Shown here: positions 25,400 to 37,200 of the stretch, piece after piece
Position numbering within the stretch: position 1 is the stretch's first letter
How the letters are laid out: each line of letters opens with the position of its first letter
Assembly: GCF_905120465.1 (NCBI RefSeq)
Contig: NZ_CAJHOF010000002.1
Span: 1-64,000, forward strand
Length of the DNA stretch: 64,000 bases
Direction of reading: 5' to 3'
DNA from: Campylobacter majalis
Lineage (GTDB): Bacteria > Campylobacterota > Campylobacteria > Campylobacterales > Campylobacteraceae
Translations under genes and position numbers: made by a program
Notes under the pieces: model-generated
Seen by the model: the letters and a program-made list of their open reading frames with translations, nothing else
The model's database searches: none
What the model was told of the DNA's origin: nothing

Positions 25400-25935
25400 G
25401 TGTCAGCAAGCAAGGATAAAGAAAGAGGTACATGGAAAATTTATTTGATGGCAAAGAGTAAAACAAATCCATGCAAAACGTGGATTCGCTACAAAGAGAG
25501 AGGCATTGGAAATATGAAAAGGAGTTTTTAGCGAGTAAGTAAAGAGATTTGAACATGTTATTTGAATCTTTTGTTGAAATCTATTTGAGTGTTTTAAAGC
25601 CGAGGATTAAATACGACACTTATTTGACAAAGGCTCATATTATAGAAGCGAAAATAATACCATACTTTGCCAAGAAATCTATAGCTGAAATAACAGCTCC
25701 GGATATTTTACAATGGCAAAATGAATTGCTTAAAAAGTCAGATGGTGAGGGAAAACAATATCCTCAAACTTACTTAAGAGCAATTCAGAATCAACTAAAT
25801 GCAATTCTTAATCATGCCAATAAGTATTATGGCTTAACAAGTAATCCTGCTCATAAAACTACTAAGATGTGGAAATCAAAGGCACAGGAAATGTTATTTT
25901 GGACTAAAGAGGAATATTAAAAATTCGCCGATTAT
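25400..25935 (+). pseudogene. Tn916-type tyrosine integrase, truncated pseudogene
   Basis: The start GTG 25400 (SASKDKERGTWKIYLMAK) follows GTAGGAGG. The chain then shifts frame (KRGFATKREALE, EKEFLASK-stop, RDLN), continues as MLFESFVEIYL...QWQNELLKKS to MLFWTKEEY, and meets a TAA before KFAD. The catalytic domain with the R-H-R-Y residues is missing: after KFAD the reading frame passes straight into primase-helicase sequence. A deletion therefore joined the two genes, and the island cannot excise with its own enzyme. Confidence 0.8.
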
Positions 25936-27219
25936 AAAAATATAGATAGTAATGTGCCTGATATTGAAGGAATTTTAAAGGCAATCTATATGACAAATTG
26001 CAAAGGCAGAGAGCTTTTTAGAGGAGAATATTCCACAGGCGATGCAAGCAAAGACGATTTTTAATTGCTTCTTATCCTGAACAGCTTTACACACGGCAAT
26101 GCAGACTTAATGCTTGAGATATTCCTAAAATCAGTGATATGAGTAAGAGAAGAACTGAAACAGCCTACATTAAATACTTAAATCAAAGCATCCAAAAGGC
26201 ACAGGAAGTTGGCGGAAGGAATTATTGGGATTATAACTATCACAGAAAAACAAGGGAGGCAGTTCGTACAATAAACACTGAGTTTGATGCCTCTGATAAG
26301 TATATTGTAGACAATATTATTGCAAGAAAAAGCATTACATTGATTGTAGCTTCTTCTAAAAAAGGCAAAACTGCATTAGGACCAAATCTTGGTACTTGTA
26401 TAAACGAAGGAATTGATTTTCTTGAAAATAAAGTTAATAAAGTAAAAGTTGTTTACTATTGCAATGAACTTTCCGGAAGGCTAATTCAAGAAAGAATTAG
26501 AGGGTTGGAGCTTCCTTATTCAAGTACTATGAAATTTTATGAAGGCACAAGTTATGTGGATTTTGATGAGTTTGAAAAAATCATAAAATAAGATGTTGAA
26601 TCAGGCTATGAGGTGTTTATCGTCGATACTTTTTCCAAAATAAAATATGACAGAAAATACAATGCAAATGATTACAATGACACCTATGAAGTGATGGCAA
26701 AATACTATTATTTGATAGACAAGTATGGTTGCACATTTATTATGATGTATTATACAAAAAAAAGATTCGTCAGTGAAAAGTGTAAGCGAAAAGGTCATCG
26801 GTTCACAGGCATTATCCGGTTCAGTAGATACGATTATAGCTATAAATAAAGCTTCTGAATTTGATACAGAGTTTAGCTTAGATGTAACCAGTAGGCTACT
26901 TGAGTCAAAGATATATCAGGTTAAAATTCATCCGTCAAAGAAGATATTAGAGCTTGATAAGATAGATCCTATTGAAATGCTTGAACCATCTATTCAAAGA
27001 TTGGTACAGGTTATGCCGAGATTAAAAGAAATAGAGGGAACAATCGTAGATATTTGTTCCAAAATCAATTTAGAAATTGAAAGTCCTCAGCAGTTTGGTA
27101 AGACCTTAAACAGGAACAAAGAAGTTCTCAAGAAAAATGGAATAAGTATTACCATGAAGCGAGGGAAAAACAATAATAACTATCAAGTTAAATATAATTC
27201 AGAGGATGTAATTTACTAA
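25936..27219 (+). pseudogene. Element primase-helicase (RepA-like AAA ATPase), pseudogene
   Basis: The fragment starts within a primase C-terminal-like segment (DIEGILKAIYMTNCKGRELF). It continues, with breaks, into an AAA_25-type ATPase: LIVASSKKGKTALG in place of a P-loop, VVYYCNELSGRLIQERI, VFIVDTFSKIKYDRKYN and FIMMYYTKK. Stops or shifts occur at about 26060, 26125, 26589-26591 and 26760. The last open part (to 27219) is the C-terminal DNA-binding region. Such proteins replicate Gram-positive plasmids and mobilizable elements. The P-loop also departs from the usual GxPGxGK. Confidence 0.7.
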
Positions 27220-27382
27220 AATGCCGTTCAGAACGTTCGCATCGTTTGATGTTTCATGTGTAAGGGAATGTCGTGCGGTATGAACGGTGCAAACGGTAAT
27301 TGAAGAATTTACATCTATTTTTTCTGTGCAAGTTAAAGACTAGTTTATAAAAATCATGAATTGCATGTTGATAGTAAGCATA

Positions 27383-27408
27383 TACTTTTTGACCACACTC
27401 AAAAAGTA
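27383..27408. other. Candidate oriT inverted repeat
   Basis: TACTTTTTGA (27383-27392) and TCAAAAAGTA (27399-27408) are a perfect 10-bp inverted repeat with a CCACAC loop, about 80 bases before mobC. A second hairpin TTAGGG/CCCTAA lies at 27442-27457. The gap before mobC and relaxase genes is where oriT is usually found. The nick site was not identified. Confidence 0.5.
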
Positions 27409-27486
27409 GGCTTGTAAGCTGCTAATTCAGCTTAATCAATTTTAGGGAGAACCCTAAGACCCCGAATGAGAAAGGAGTGATAAAAA

Positions 27487-27866
27487 ATGTCAAAGACAGT
27501 TAGTCGTAAAAATAATTATACCATTCACTTTATGGTTAACGAAGAAGATATGAAAGAATTAAATCGAAGATTTGCATTGACCAATTTTAAGAACAAGAGA
27601 GAATTTTATAGGGACAGTATTTTAAGAACAGAATTATCAGTATTGATATTTCCGGAGCCTTCAGAAAAGAACTGAGGGAATTATCTTCTCTTGTAAGTCG
27701 TAACTCAGCAAACCTTAATCAAATTGCAAAAGCAGCAAACAGTACAGGAATTATTTATAAAGATGATATTGAAAGCATTAAGAAAGCTTTGCAAGGTGAA
27801 CTACTTTTTTTGTCAGAATTTAGAGAAAAAGTTTCCGACTATATCGTCAACAAGGTAATAAGCTGA
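27487..27866 (+). pseudogene. MobC-like relaxosome protein, frameshifted
   Basis: The N-terminal frame (SKTVSRKNNYTIHFMVNEEDMKEL, 27487 onward) is a ribbon-helix-helix-like MobC start. It stops at 27675. A second frame carries the C-terminal part (FRKELRELSSLVSRNSANLNQIAK...DYIVNKVIS) to 27866, overlapping the relaxase ATG (TGATG). One frameshift near 27640-27655 separates them. MobC helps the relaxase open oriT. The start follows GAAAGGAGTG. Confidence 0.75.
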
Positions 27867-29227
27867 TGGCAGTTACAAAGATACATCCCATTAAAACAAC
27901 ACTTAAAAAAGCCATAGACTATATCTGTAACGGAGACAAAACGGACAATGAAATCTATGTTACAACTCACCTATACAGCAGAGAAAATGCCTACAAGGAA
28001 TTTGAACTCACCAAGAAACAGTTTAACTCAAGAACAAAGACGTTGGCTCATCATCTGATTCAATCTTTTGTTCCGGAAGAAGTAAGCTTTGAAGAAGCAC
28101 ATCAAGTAGGAATTGAACTTTGTGAAAAGATTTTAGAGGGAAAATATGAATATGTCTTAGCAACGCATATCGACAAATACCATATCCACAATCACATCAT
28201 TTTTAATTCCATTGATGTCGAAGAAGGTAAGATATATCATTCCTATTACGGCTCATATATGAACATCAGAAATCAAAGTGACAAACTTTGTAGGGAGCAT
28301 AATTTGTCTGTCATCGACCTGGAAACGCAAAGGGAAATCAACGAGATTAAGCGAAGAAAGTTCGTGAATTGGTATGACTGGAATGAAGATAAAAAAGGTA
28401 AAAGTTATAAGTCAAGACTTCAATTTGATATGGATAGAGTAATTCAAAAAGCAATAAACTGGGAACATTTTCTTAAAATAGTGGAATAATATAGATATGA
28501 AATTAAGTTTGGAAAGTATATTACTTTCAAACAGAAAAATCATCAGAGATTTACAAGAGCAAAGACCATTGGAGTGAATTATACCGAAGAAAAAATCAAA
28601 GAAAGAATCCGAAATAAGGATAAAGAAATAGGAGATTTTGTTGATAAAACCAAATATGGAAATCAGGATTGGGTAGTTCACACCAACATGCAAGTAGCAT
28701 CCAAAATTCTGTTAAAAATAAGAGATAAAGGATTTAACTCTATGGAAGCATTGGAAAAAGGAATTCAAAAAATATCATTTCAAAAAATATCATTTCAAAA
28801 AATTGAATTGAAACAAGAATTTGATAAACTTTCATGGGAACAAAAGAGGATAAAGGAAATGGTTAAGCATATTCAAATCTGTATCAGCAAAAGAGAGCAT
28901 TATCAGGGTTATCGCAAAAATCCGAATGATAAAATTTATATGATGATGAACCGAAAAGATATAGAAGCCTATCAGAAATCCTATGAGGAAATAGATATTT
29001 TTCTTAAGCAATTTCCGCATTTGAAAGATATTGTATTAGAAGGATTGAAGAAAAAATCAAGTAAAAATCTTTTTAGGAGATTAAACGAGCATTCTAAAGA
29101 ATTACAAGCTAAACAAGAGGAGATAATCAAGAAACATAATTCATTAGTAGCACAATATGATGAATTGGAGCATTTAAAAAATAATATGAATGAGTATCTT
29201 GGTAAGGATAAAACAGAGAAAAAGTAA
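27866..29227 (+). pseudogene. Relaxase (MobA-type HUH), split by an in-frame TAA
   Basis: The first 207 residues hold the relaxase core: AHHLIQSF and the three-His motif with H106, H108 and H110 in KYHIHNHII. TAA at 28487-28489 then interrupts the frame, but the same frame continues YRYEIKFGKYI...RFTRAKTIG through a long helical C-terminal region to 29227. Only one base change seems to break it. A 15-bp tandem duplication at about 28768-28797 (repeated K-I-S-F-Q) is present. The N-terminal fragment alone retains the metal site. Confidence 0.8.
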
Positions 29228-29400
29228 TCAGTTATTGGTGCAATTAGGAAACATAGAAGTGAAGAAAGGGCAAATTCTAAGGAAAAGAATAAAATATCGA
29301 AAGAAAATGAGAGATAAATTCATGGTTGGTGTGGTCTTAGGGCTGCACCGATTATTTTTTTGTATACGATTTGTCTTTTGCAACTATATGTAGTATGTGT

Positions 29401-29406
29401 TATAAT
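29401..29406 (+). promoter_or_regulatory. Promoter of the restriction-modification/NTPase operon
   Basis: TTGCAA (29378-29383) and TATAAT (29401-29406) with a 17-base spacer form a good sigma70-type promoter. It lies 45 bases before the XRE regulator gene, whose ribosome site is AAGGAG (29438-29443). Confidence 0.65.
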
Positions 29407-29451
29407 ATGATGTATAAAAAATCCATTTTTATGGAATAAGGAGAAATAAAA

Positions 29452-29670
29452 ATGAAATTCAATTACAATGGACTTTGGAAGACTCTAATAGATAAGAATA
29501 TGAAGAAAAAAGACTTAATTGATAAAACAGGGGTATCGCCTACTACAATCTCAAAAATGGTTAGGGGAGATGCCGTATCGCTTACGATTATCGGAAAAAT
29601 TTGCGAAGAACTTGGAACAGATATTGGGGATTTAATCTGTATTGAAAAAAATAGCTTGGAGGATAAATAA
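29452..29670 (+). CDS. Small XRE-family regulator heading the type III RM operon
   Basis: The 72-residue protein is one helix-turn-helix domain (KKKDLIDKTGVSPTTISKMVRGD, about residues 18-40) with an acidic end. Regulators of this YozG-like size often precede restriction-modification genes and act as controller proteins. Its stop is followed immediately by the mod ATG, so it is cotranscribed with mod, res and the NTPase. Its operator was not identified. Confidence 0.75.
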   Translation: MKFNYNGLWKTLIDKNMKKKDLIDKTGVSPTTISKMVRGDAVSLTIIGKICEELGTDIGDLICIEKNSLEDK

Positions 29671-31617
29671 ATGAATAAAAACATTTTTGAAATAGTCGAG
29701 GAAGTATTAAAGACCAATTTAAAATATATTTCTGATGATGGTAAATTACTCAAGGCGATAGTTTATAGCGATGTAATGACAATGGATAAAGAATTGTTGT
29801 GTTTGCTTTTATCAAATGAAAAAATCAAAGAAAGATTTTTTAAGGATGTAAATGGGACGCTTATTTTCGACAAACAAGGTTTTGCTTGGTTTATTGAGTC
29901 GAAAGAATTTTTGCCAGACTCATATACGAGATATACAAATAAAATCGGATTAACTAATGGCGGAGACTTCATCTCTAAGTCGAATGATGCGGTATTAGAC
30001 TTCCCCTATAAAGATTGTGTGCTTGAAGGTGGTCAGGATAAGGAGGAACAGAAGCGTAAAGAGATTTTCTACAATGAGACTATCGCAAGCGATGAGATTA
30101 GCAAAATGCTTGCTCCGAAAGTTTTTACGAACGCAAAGAGATATACGAAAGACGGCATCGAAGAAAATATTATTTTTGATGAGAATGACAATTTAATTAT
30201 TAAGGGAAATAACTTGATTGCACTTTCAAGCTTACTGAAACGATATGAAGGCAAAGTTAAGTGTATTTATATTGATCCTCCATATAATACTGGTGCTGAT
30301 AGTTTCGGATACAACGATTCATTTAATCAGGCTACTTGGCTTTTATTTATGAAAAACAGGTTAGAGTTAGCGAAAAGAATGCTATCTGATAATGGTGTAA
30401 TATTGATACAAATAAGCTTTCATCAATATCCATATTTAAGGATTCTTGCTGATGAAGTGTTTTCGCAAGGAAAACATCTATTAGATTTTAATACTTTGGT
30501 TAGACATCCGGAGAGAAGCTTAGCTGGAGATAAGGAATTTAATGATGTTGTTGAATATACATTGGTATATTCCAAGAATCCAGGTTATAAAATGCCTAAA
30601 ATGAGAATAGAAAAAACAGATGATGACTATCAATATGATTTTGTGCTGTCTGGTGAACCGAAAGAAATATTAAATCTCGGAGGGAAATCAGTTTCTGTAT
30701 ACTATCCTGAGCAGGTGGATATTAGCAGAAGCACTGGTCATATAGGTGGTTTGAAATCAATGTCAATTCGAGGCAGTATTAGAGAAAAAAATTCGAGTGG
30801 AAGATTTTATGTGGCATATTTAGAACCATTGATTGGGAAATATCCAAAAGGAACAATTTTCACAGTTCCTGAAATGGGAGATGATGGCAATCCATATAGA
30901 ATTTTTGAGCTGCCGAAAGGTAACAATAAAAATGGATTCTATTATCCTGGAAAACCAATTTCATCTGATGTTACCTTAAAACCATATCCAAATTTTTTAG
31001 ATTTTGTGCAACAATATAATTTAGTTAATGATGAAGGAGATGTATCTTTTAGGAATGGGAAAAAGCCAGAAGAATATATAAGCTATTATTTAGATATTTT
31101 CTCTTCGAAGGACGATTTAATATTAGATTTTCAATTAGGATCGGGTACAACCTGTGCGGTAGCTCATAAAATGAACCGTCGATATATTGGAATAGAGCAA
31201 ATGAACTATATAAGAGATATTTCTTCAGAGAGGCTAAAGAATGTCATAGATGGAGAACAGGGAGGGATTTCCGAGTCCTTTAATTGGCAAGGTGGCGGCT
31301 CATTTGTCTATTGTGAGCTTCTTGAAAACGCAAATACGCTTATTGAAAAAATTCAGGCAGCTTCAGAAGAAACAATCTCTGAAATAAAGAATGAAATATA
31401 TGCTGATGAGCGTATTGTTCCATATATCACAAGGGAAGAGCTTAAGAAAGCTGATGAAGAATTTAATTCACTTGAACTTCAAGAAAAGAAAAAAGCTCTT
31501 ATCAGCTTAGTCGATAAGAATAAACTCTATGTAAATTACTCGGATATGGACGATGAAAGTTATGATATAAGTGAGTCGGATAAGGCGTTCACAAAATCTT
31601 TCTATGCGGAGGTCTAA
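29671..31617 (+). CDS. mod: Type III restriction-modification methyltransferase (Mod)
   Basis: The 648-residue protein is a beta-class N6-adenine methyltransferase: motif IV IDPPYNTGAD (about residue 200) precedes the SAM-binding motif LDFQLGSGTTCAVA (about 484-497). The region between them, with no catalytic motif, is the likely target recognition domain. Mod recognises and methylates an asymmetric site and is also required for cleavage with Res. The frame is undamaged although most neighbouring genes are broken, so methylation is probably active. No simple-sequence repeat suggestive of phase variation was seen inside it. Confidence 0.9.
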   Translation: MNKNIFEIVEEVLKTNLKYISDDGKLLKAIVYSDVMTMDKELLCLLLSNEKIKERFFKDVNGTLIFDKQGFAWFIESKEFLPDSYTRYTNKIGLTNGGDFISKSNDAVLDFPYKDCVLEGGQDKEEQKRKEIFYNETIASDEISKMLAPKVFTNAKRYTKDGIEENIIFDENDNLIIKGNNLIALSSLLKRYEGKVKCIYIDPPYNTGADSFGYNDSFNQATWLLFMKNRLELAKRMLSDNGVILIQISFHQYPYLRILADEVFSQGKHLLDFNTLVRHPERSLAGDKEFNDVVEYTLVYSKNPGYKMPKMRIEKTDDDYQYDFVLSGEPKEILNLGGKSVSVYYPEQVDISRSTGHIGGLKSMSIRGSIREKNSSGRFYVAYLEPLIGKYPKGTIFTVPEMGDDGNPYRIFELPKGNNKNGFYYPGKPISSDVTLKPYPNFLDFVQQYNLVNDEGDVSFRNGKKPEEYISYYLDIFSSKDDLILDFQLGSGTTCAVAHKMNRRYIGIEQMNYIRDISSERLKNVIDGEQGGISESFNWQGGGSFVYCELLENANTLIEKIQAASEETISEIKNEIYADERIVPYITREELKKADEEFNSLELQEKKKALISLVDKNKLYVNYSDMDDESYDISESDKAFTKSFYAEV

Positions 31618-31618
31618 T

Positions 31619-34228
31619 ATGGCGGGACAGTTTTTATACGAAAAATTAGATGTCGCAAAAGAAGTTGGTATGAATGTCGACTTTCCTGAAATTATAAAAA
31701 GCGGACTATCAAAGAGAATTTCTCTAAGAGAATATCAAATTGATGCTTTTACAAACTTTGCTTTATATTTTGATAATGACGGATTAAGAAAAAACAAGCA
31801 AGTCCATACTCTTTTTCATATGGCTACAGGTAGTGGTAAAACTGTCATTATGGCAGGTCTGATATTGTACTTGTATACAAATGGATATAGGAAGTTTTTA
31901 TTCTTCGTAAATCAGACCAATGTTCTTGAAAAGACGATTGATAATTTTATCAATCCACTTTCAAATAAGTATCTATTCAATGATGTTGTAGAGTACTTAG
32001 GAAAAAAGGTCAAGATAAAAAGGGTTGAAAATTTTAGCGGTAATGTTTTAGATGATGACATCGAAATATTGTTTACTACTACGCAAAAGCTTCATATGGA
32101 TTTATTTGAAGCGAAAGAAAATTCGCTGACCTATGATGACTTTGAAAATAATAAAGTGGTTTTTATTTCTGATGAGAGCCATCATATCAATTCACTAACT
32201 AAGAAACCTACTAAAGACGAAGAAGAAGCTGCTAAAAGCTGGGAATACTCTGTTACAAATGCTTTGTCACGAAATAGAGATAGTATTATGCTTGAATTCA
32301 CAGCTACTTGCGATTTAAAAGATGCAAATGTGTTACAGAAATATAGGGACAAAATTATCTTTAACTATCCGCTTATTTCTTTTAGAGAAAGTGGATATAC
32401 AAAAGATTTTCAGAATTTCGCAACGGATACCGATTTATGGACAAGAACGCTTATGGCTCTTGTAATGAGTGAGTATAGGAGGTTTTTGTTTGCTGACTTA
32501 AAACTCAATATTAAGCCTGTAGTTATGCTTAAATCGCAAAAAATAGATGAGTCAAAAAGTTTCTACGATGAGTTTTTTAAGAAAGTAAAGGAGCTAACGA
32601 GCTACGAAATTCAGAACTTAGAATTGGTTGGAATAGAAAAATTGGCGGAAGCGATAAACTATTTCAAGGAAAAAGATGATACTCTGGAGCTTTTGGAGCA
32701 GTCAATTAAGACTGCATTTACTGAAGATACTTCGATAATAATGAATGGTTCTTCGGATAATAATAAGGAAAACCAGTTGTTAGTCAATTCCTTGGAAGAC
32801 CTTGATAATCCGATTAGACTTATCTTTGCAGTAGATATGCTCAATGAAGGCTGGGATGTACTCAACCTCTTTGATATAGTCCGTCTGTATGATACAAGAC
32901 AAAGTAAATCCGGCGGAAAGATAGGAAGCTATACAATTAAAGAAGCGCAGCTTATTGGAAGAGGTGCGAGGTATTGCCCATTCGTTGTAGATGATGAGGA
33001 ACTTAAATTCAAAAGAAAATTTGATGGGGATATATCAAATCCGAATCGTATTTTGGAAACAATGTACTTTCACAGTAAAAATGACTCCAGATATATATCG
33101 GAATTGAAGAACGCCCTTATAGAAACAGGATTGCAGGCACCTGATCCGATCATCTTGGAATACAGACTTAAAGACGAGTTCAAGGAGAGTGATTTTTATA
33201 ATAAGAGCTATGTATTTTCTAATAAGAGATTGCCTAAAGGTCGAGACGAAGTGCATTCTCTTGAGCCGAGTATGAGAACGAAGACATATTACTACACAGC
33301 TCTTTCTGGCAAAGGAAATATTATAAATCTTATAGGCGATGATACTCCAAACACAAGTTCCATTAAAACAAACCTGAAGAGTATTAAATTCAAGGACATA
33401 GATTATAACATCTTGCTTGGGGCTATAGAACGCTTTGAGGAACTTCGTTTTGATATACTTAAAGAGAAATATCCATCTCTAAAATCAATGAGGGAGTTTT
33501 TAATTTCAGATGAGTTTCTCGGAAACTCTAATGTGGAAATAACATATTCTCAAGATGAAGTTAATGGAAAGATTTTATTTTCAGCTGTGAAGCACGCCTT
33601 AGTAAAAGTTGCATCGCATGTTATGGCCATCAAGCCTGAATATGTAGGCTCTAAAGAATTTGAACCTAAACAGCTTAAAGTGATTTTGAAAGATAAGAAG
33701 ATTAGTTTAGGCTCAATTGAGGGGAATGGTGGAAAAGGAAATTCACAAAACAACTGCTCCAATGAAGAATACAGATTAGACCTAACAAATGAGAGTTGGT
33801 ATGTATTTAATGACAACTACGGAACGAGCGAAGAAAAGCTTTTTGTAAAATATTTCAAAACCAATATAGAGCCAAAGCTGAAGGAAAAGAATTTGGAATA
33901 CTATGTTGTTAGGAATGAAAGAATTCCTGAATTGGCTATATATTCTTTTGAAGCCGGAGAGCGATTTGAACCTGACTTTTTGCTGTTTGTAAGAAAGCAA
34001 AAAAACGAAGGAAGTCTCACTTATCAGTGATATGTTGAGCCTAAAGGCAATCAACTCTTAGATAATGATGCTTGGAAAGAAGCATTTTCAATGCAGATTG
34101 AAAAATACCATTCTGTTAAAGGATTATTTGCTGATGATTACAAAATAATTGGTTTTCCGTTCTTTAACAATGATAATAGAATGGAGGAATTTAAGAAAGC
34201 GATTAACACATGGATGGAGACGGTGTAA
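31619..34228 (+). pseudogene. res: Type III restriction subunit (Res), premature TGA before the nuclease E-x-K
   Basis: The ATG at 31619 follows GCGGAGG. The chain has a superfamily 2 helicase core: Walker A ATGSGKT (69-75), DESHH (about 185) and motif VI QLIGRGARY (about 443). The C-terminal nuclease starts with FEPDFLL (Asp about 785), but TGA at 34028-34030 stops translation at 803 residues. The same frame continues YVEPKGNQ and ends ETV-stop at 34228 (869 codons), so the E-x-K half of the PD-(D/E)XK site lies beyond the stop. ATPase activity may persist; cleavage is expected to be lost unless the stop is read through. Confidence 0.85.
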
Positions 34229-34231
34229 TTT

Positions 34232-37200
34232 ATGGATAAAGAAAAAAATAAGTTTAATGCGCTTACTCCGGAAGTGCTGACCGAAAACAAGCAAATATAT
34301 ACAGAAGCACTTGATTATGCTTTTGGTAATAGCGATATAAAAAATATCGCTATTACTGGTATATATGGTGCAGGGAAAAGTACCGTATGGAACACTTATG
34401 TTCATCAAAAGGGATTAAGCAATGTAATTACTGTTTCTTTGGGTAAATATAAAAATAATATTAATGATGACGATAGTCTAAAAGAAGTATCGGTGACTAA
34501 ACTTGCCGACTCAGAAACTGATGGTATTGAGGGTAAACTTAGAAATGAAAATCAAAGAACAGTGGATATAGATGATGACAATAGAGTGGAAAGACAGCTC
34601 ATTAATCAGATTCTATCTCAGATAGCATCAAAGAAAATACCACTTAGTAAATATGGGTTTAAATCAAATAAAAGCATTCTGAATATATGCTTACAGTCAT
34701 TGGCATTTCTATCAATAATATGTTCAATACTTCTTTGGATAACGAGAGATACCTTTTTACCTTTTATTAATGAGTCGTATAAAAATTTCAATGGCATATC
34801 AGTGATGCTTTTATGTGCCTTGTTGTTGTTTGTGCCATTGTTTTATTATTTGTATATATTCTATAGAGGGAATAAATTTAGAATTTCTAAAATCACATTC
34901 AAAGGTGCAGAAGCAAATGTAAATGATGATAAGAGCGATGAGTCAGTATTAGATAGAGACATAAAAGAGTTAGTTTATTTATTAAGAAGCTCTGATACAA
35001 AAATTGTTGTTTTTGAAGATTTAGATAGATATAACAGCACATCTATTTATACAAAGTTGCGAGAACTAAATTTTCTCTTAAATCACTATGTAAAAATAAG
35101 TGGAGATAAGAAGCCTGTGCGGTTTATATACATGCTTAAAGATAGTCTGTTTTTTTCTAAAAACAGAACTAAATTCTTTGACTTTATTCTACCTATTGTT
35201 CCTATTGTGGATTCGAAGACGTCAGAAAATGAGCTTATCGAACTTTTTAAAGCTGTTGAAAATGCACCAGATAGGAGCGTATTAGCGGATATTTCTTTAT
35301 ATGTAGATGATATGAGACTCCTTAAAAATATAGTTAATGAATATATTGTGTACTCTAAAATTATACCATTAGGACAGATTGATTTGGAGAGCAACAAGCT
35401 ATTTGCTCTAATAACCTTAAAGAATATATTCCCCAATGAATTTGATCTTTTGCAGGAAGATAAAGGATTTATAAGAACTGTATTTGATAAATTAGAAGCT
35501 AATAAGAAAAAAGTTGTTAATAATCTTAATCAGAAATTGATAAAAATTGATGATAATCTTGAATTTATTAGGGATAGAGTTGAAAATGATAAATTCAAAG
35601 CAATGGCATTGATGATTCAATCAGATGTTGGATATTATTATCAGGAAACAAGGACTTGGGCTGAGTATCTAAAAGAATGGAGTAAAAAGCCAAATGAGCA
35701 GGCTTATATTAGGTATTCTGGGAGCAGTTCATATTTTTCATATAATGAATTTATCAATAGGTTTATTTTGAACACCGATGAAAAAAAGGTGTTAGTTGAG
35801 AAATTACCAGAAAATTTTTCGCTGGAAGTAAATAAACTTAATTCGGATAGAGAAAAAATAAAAAAACAAATCAGAGATATTGAGATATATAGCTATAAAG
35901 AGCTGATATCTATTATGAGCGCTGAGCAAAAAGATGATTTGTTTTCAATTGATGGTTTTGATATTGTAGAAAGCCATTACTTCCCTTTAATTAGAGTTTT
36001 AATTTTAGATGGTTTATTGGATGAAACATACTGGTATTATAAAGGAAACTTTGATGTAGATAGATCAAATACATTGAAGCGTAATGACATAATCTATGTA
36101 AAGGGTTTAAAAGAAGGAAAAGAACTTGATATCTTTTTAGATGTAGAAACACCTGAACAGATTATAAATCGTTTGAAATTAACTGATTTTAGCCGTGATA
36201 ATATACTCAATAAGAAAGTATTAAAAACATGCATAGAAAAAAATAATATTAAATGCGTAATAGCTATAGCAGACTCAGTTGATGTCAATGATAAGTATGA
36301 GGATTTAGTTAGAATTTTAGACGAGTTTGATTTAGAGTTAGTGAGAAAATATTCTAATATACTGATTAATGATAAGTCATACAGACTTGTTAGCACTTTG
36401 GAATATTGTGAAGGTGAAAGTGTTGAAACATTCAAAAACATACTGATTTCAGTTGCAACAAATAAAACTATAGCTTTAGATAAGATGGTTGTATTTAAGG
36501 AATATATAGAACAAAATGAGAACATAATTTCTTTAATACCCGAGGAGCAATTTGATGTTTTCATTGATAATATTCGTTCTGCGGACATCAAATTTGAAGA
36601 TGTGTCAGAATCAAATTGTGATAAAGCAAGATTGGTAGCTGTTGAACAGATTCAGGCGTATAAGCTAAATGTTGGGAATCTAATATTTATAACTGAAGCA
36701 ATATTGGAAAAGACGATAAATTATGGAAGTTTACTGAATGAGATTTATAAATCTTTGCAATTATTGTCGAGCAAAGAATATATAGAGGATAATTTTTCGA
36801 GTATTGTATCTAACTATATAGATGAAAATAAGAGTGAAAAAAACTATGCCAACAACGAAGAGATACTGCTTAAAATTCTTAATTCCGATATTTCTGATGA
36901 ACATAAATTTGAGTATGTAGAGAAGAACGAAACAGTGATTTTAAAGTTAGATAATCTACAGAACAGCTCTGTAACTACAAAAATACTGGATTGCTTATTG
37001 CGTAAAAATAAGGTTGAGTTTTGCTCAGATAACATAGCTGCATATTGGAATATGGTTGAAGAATACAGTAATGATTTCATTGAATATCTTGATAACAACT
37101 TGGATGAAAACAACTATGAAGATACACTAAGAAATAATGTATCGATTTGTAATACCTTTATAAATAGTCCGTTGATAAGTGGTAAAATTTTTGCATTTGT

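Noticed and set aside
29190-29393. 67-residue plus-strand ORF after the relaxase.
   Set aside because: It overlaps the relaxase end out of frame, is very basic and of low quality, and lacks a ribosome site; probably leftover sequence before the RM promoter.
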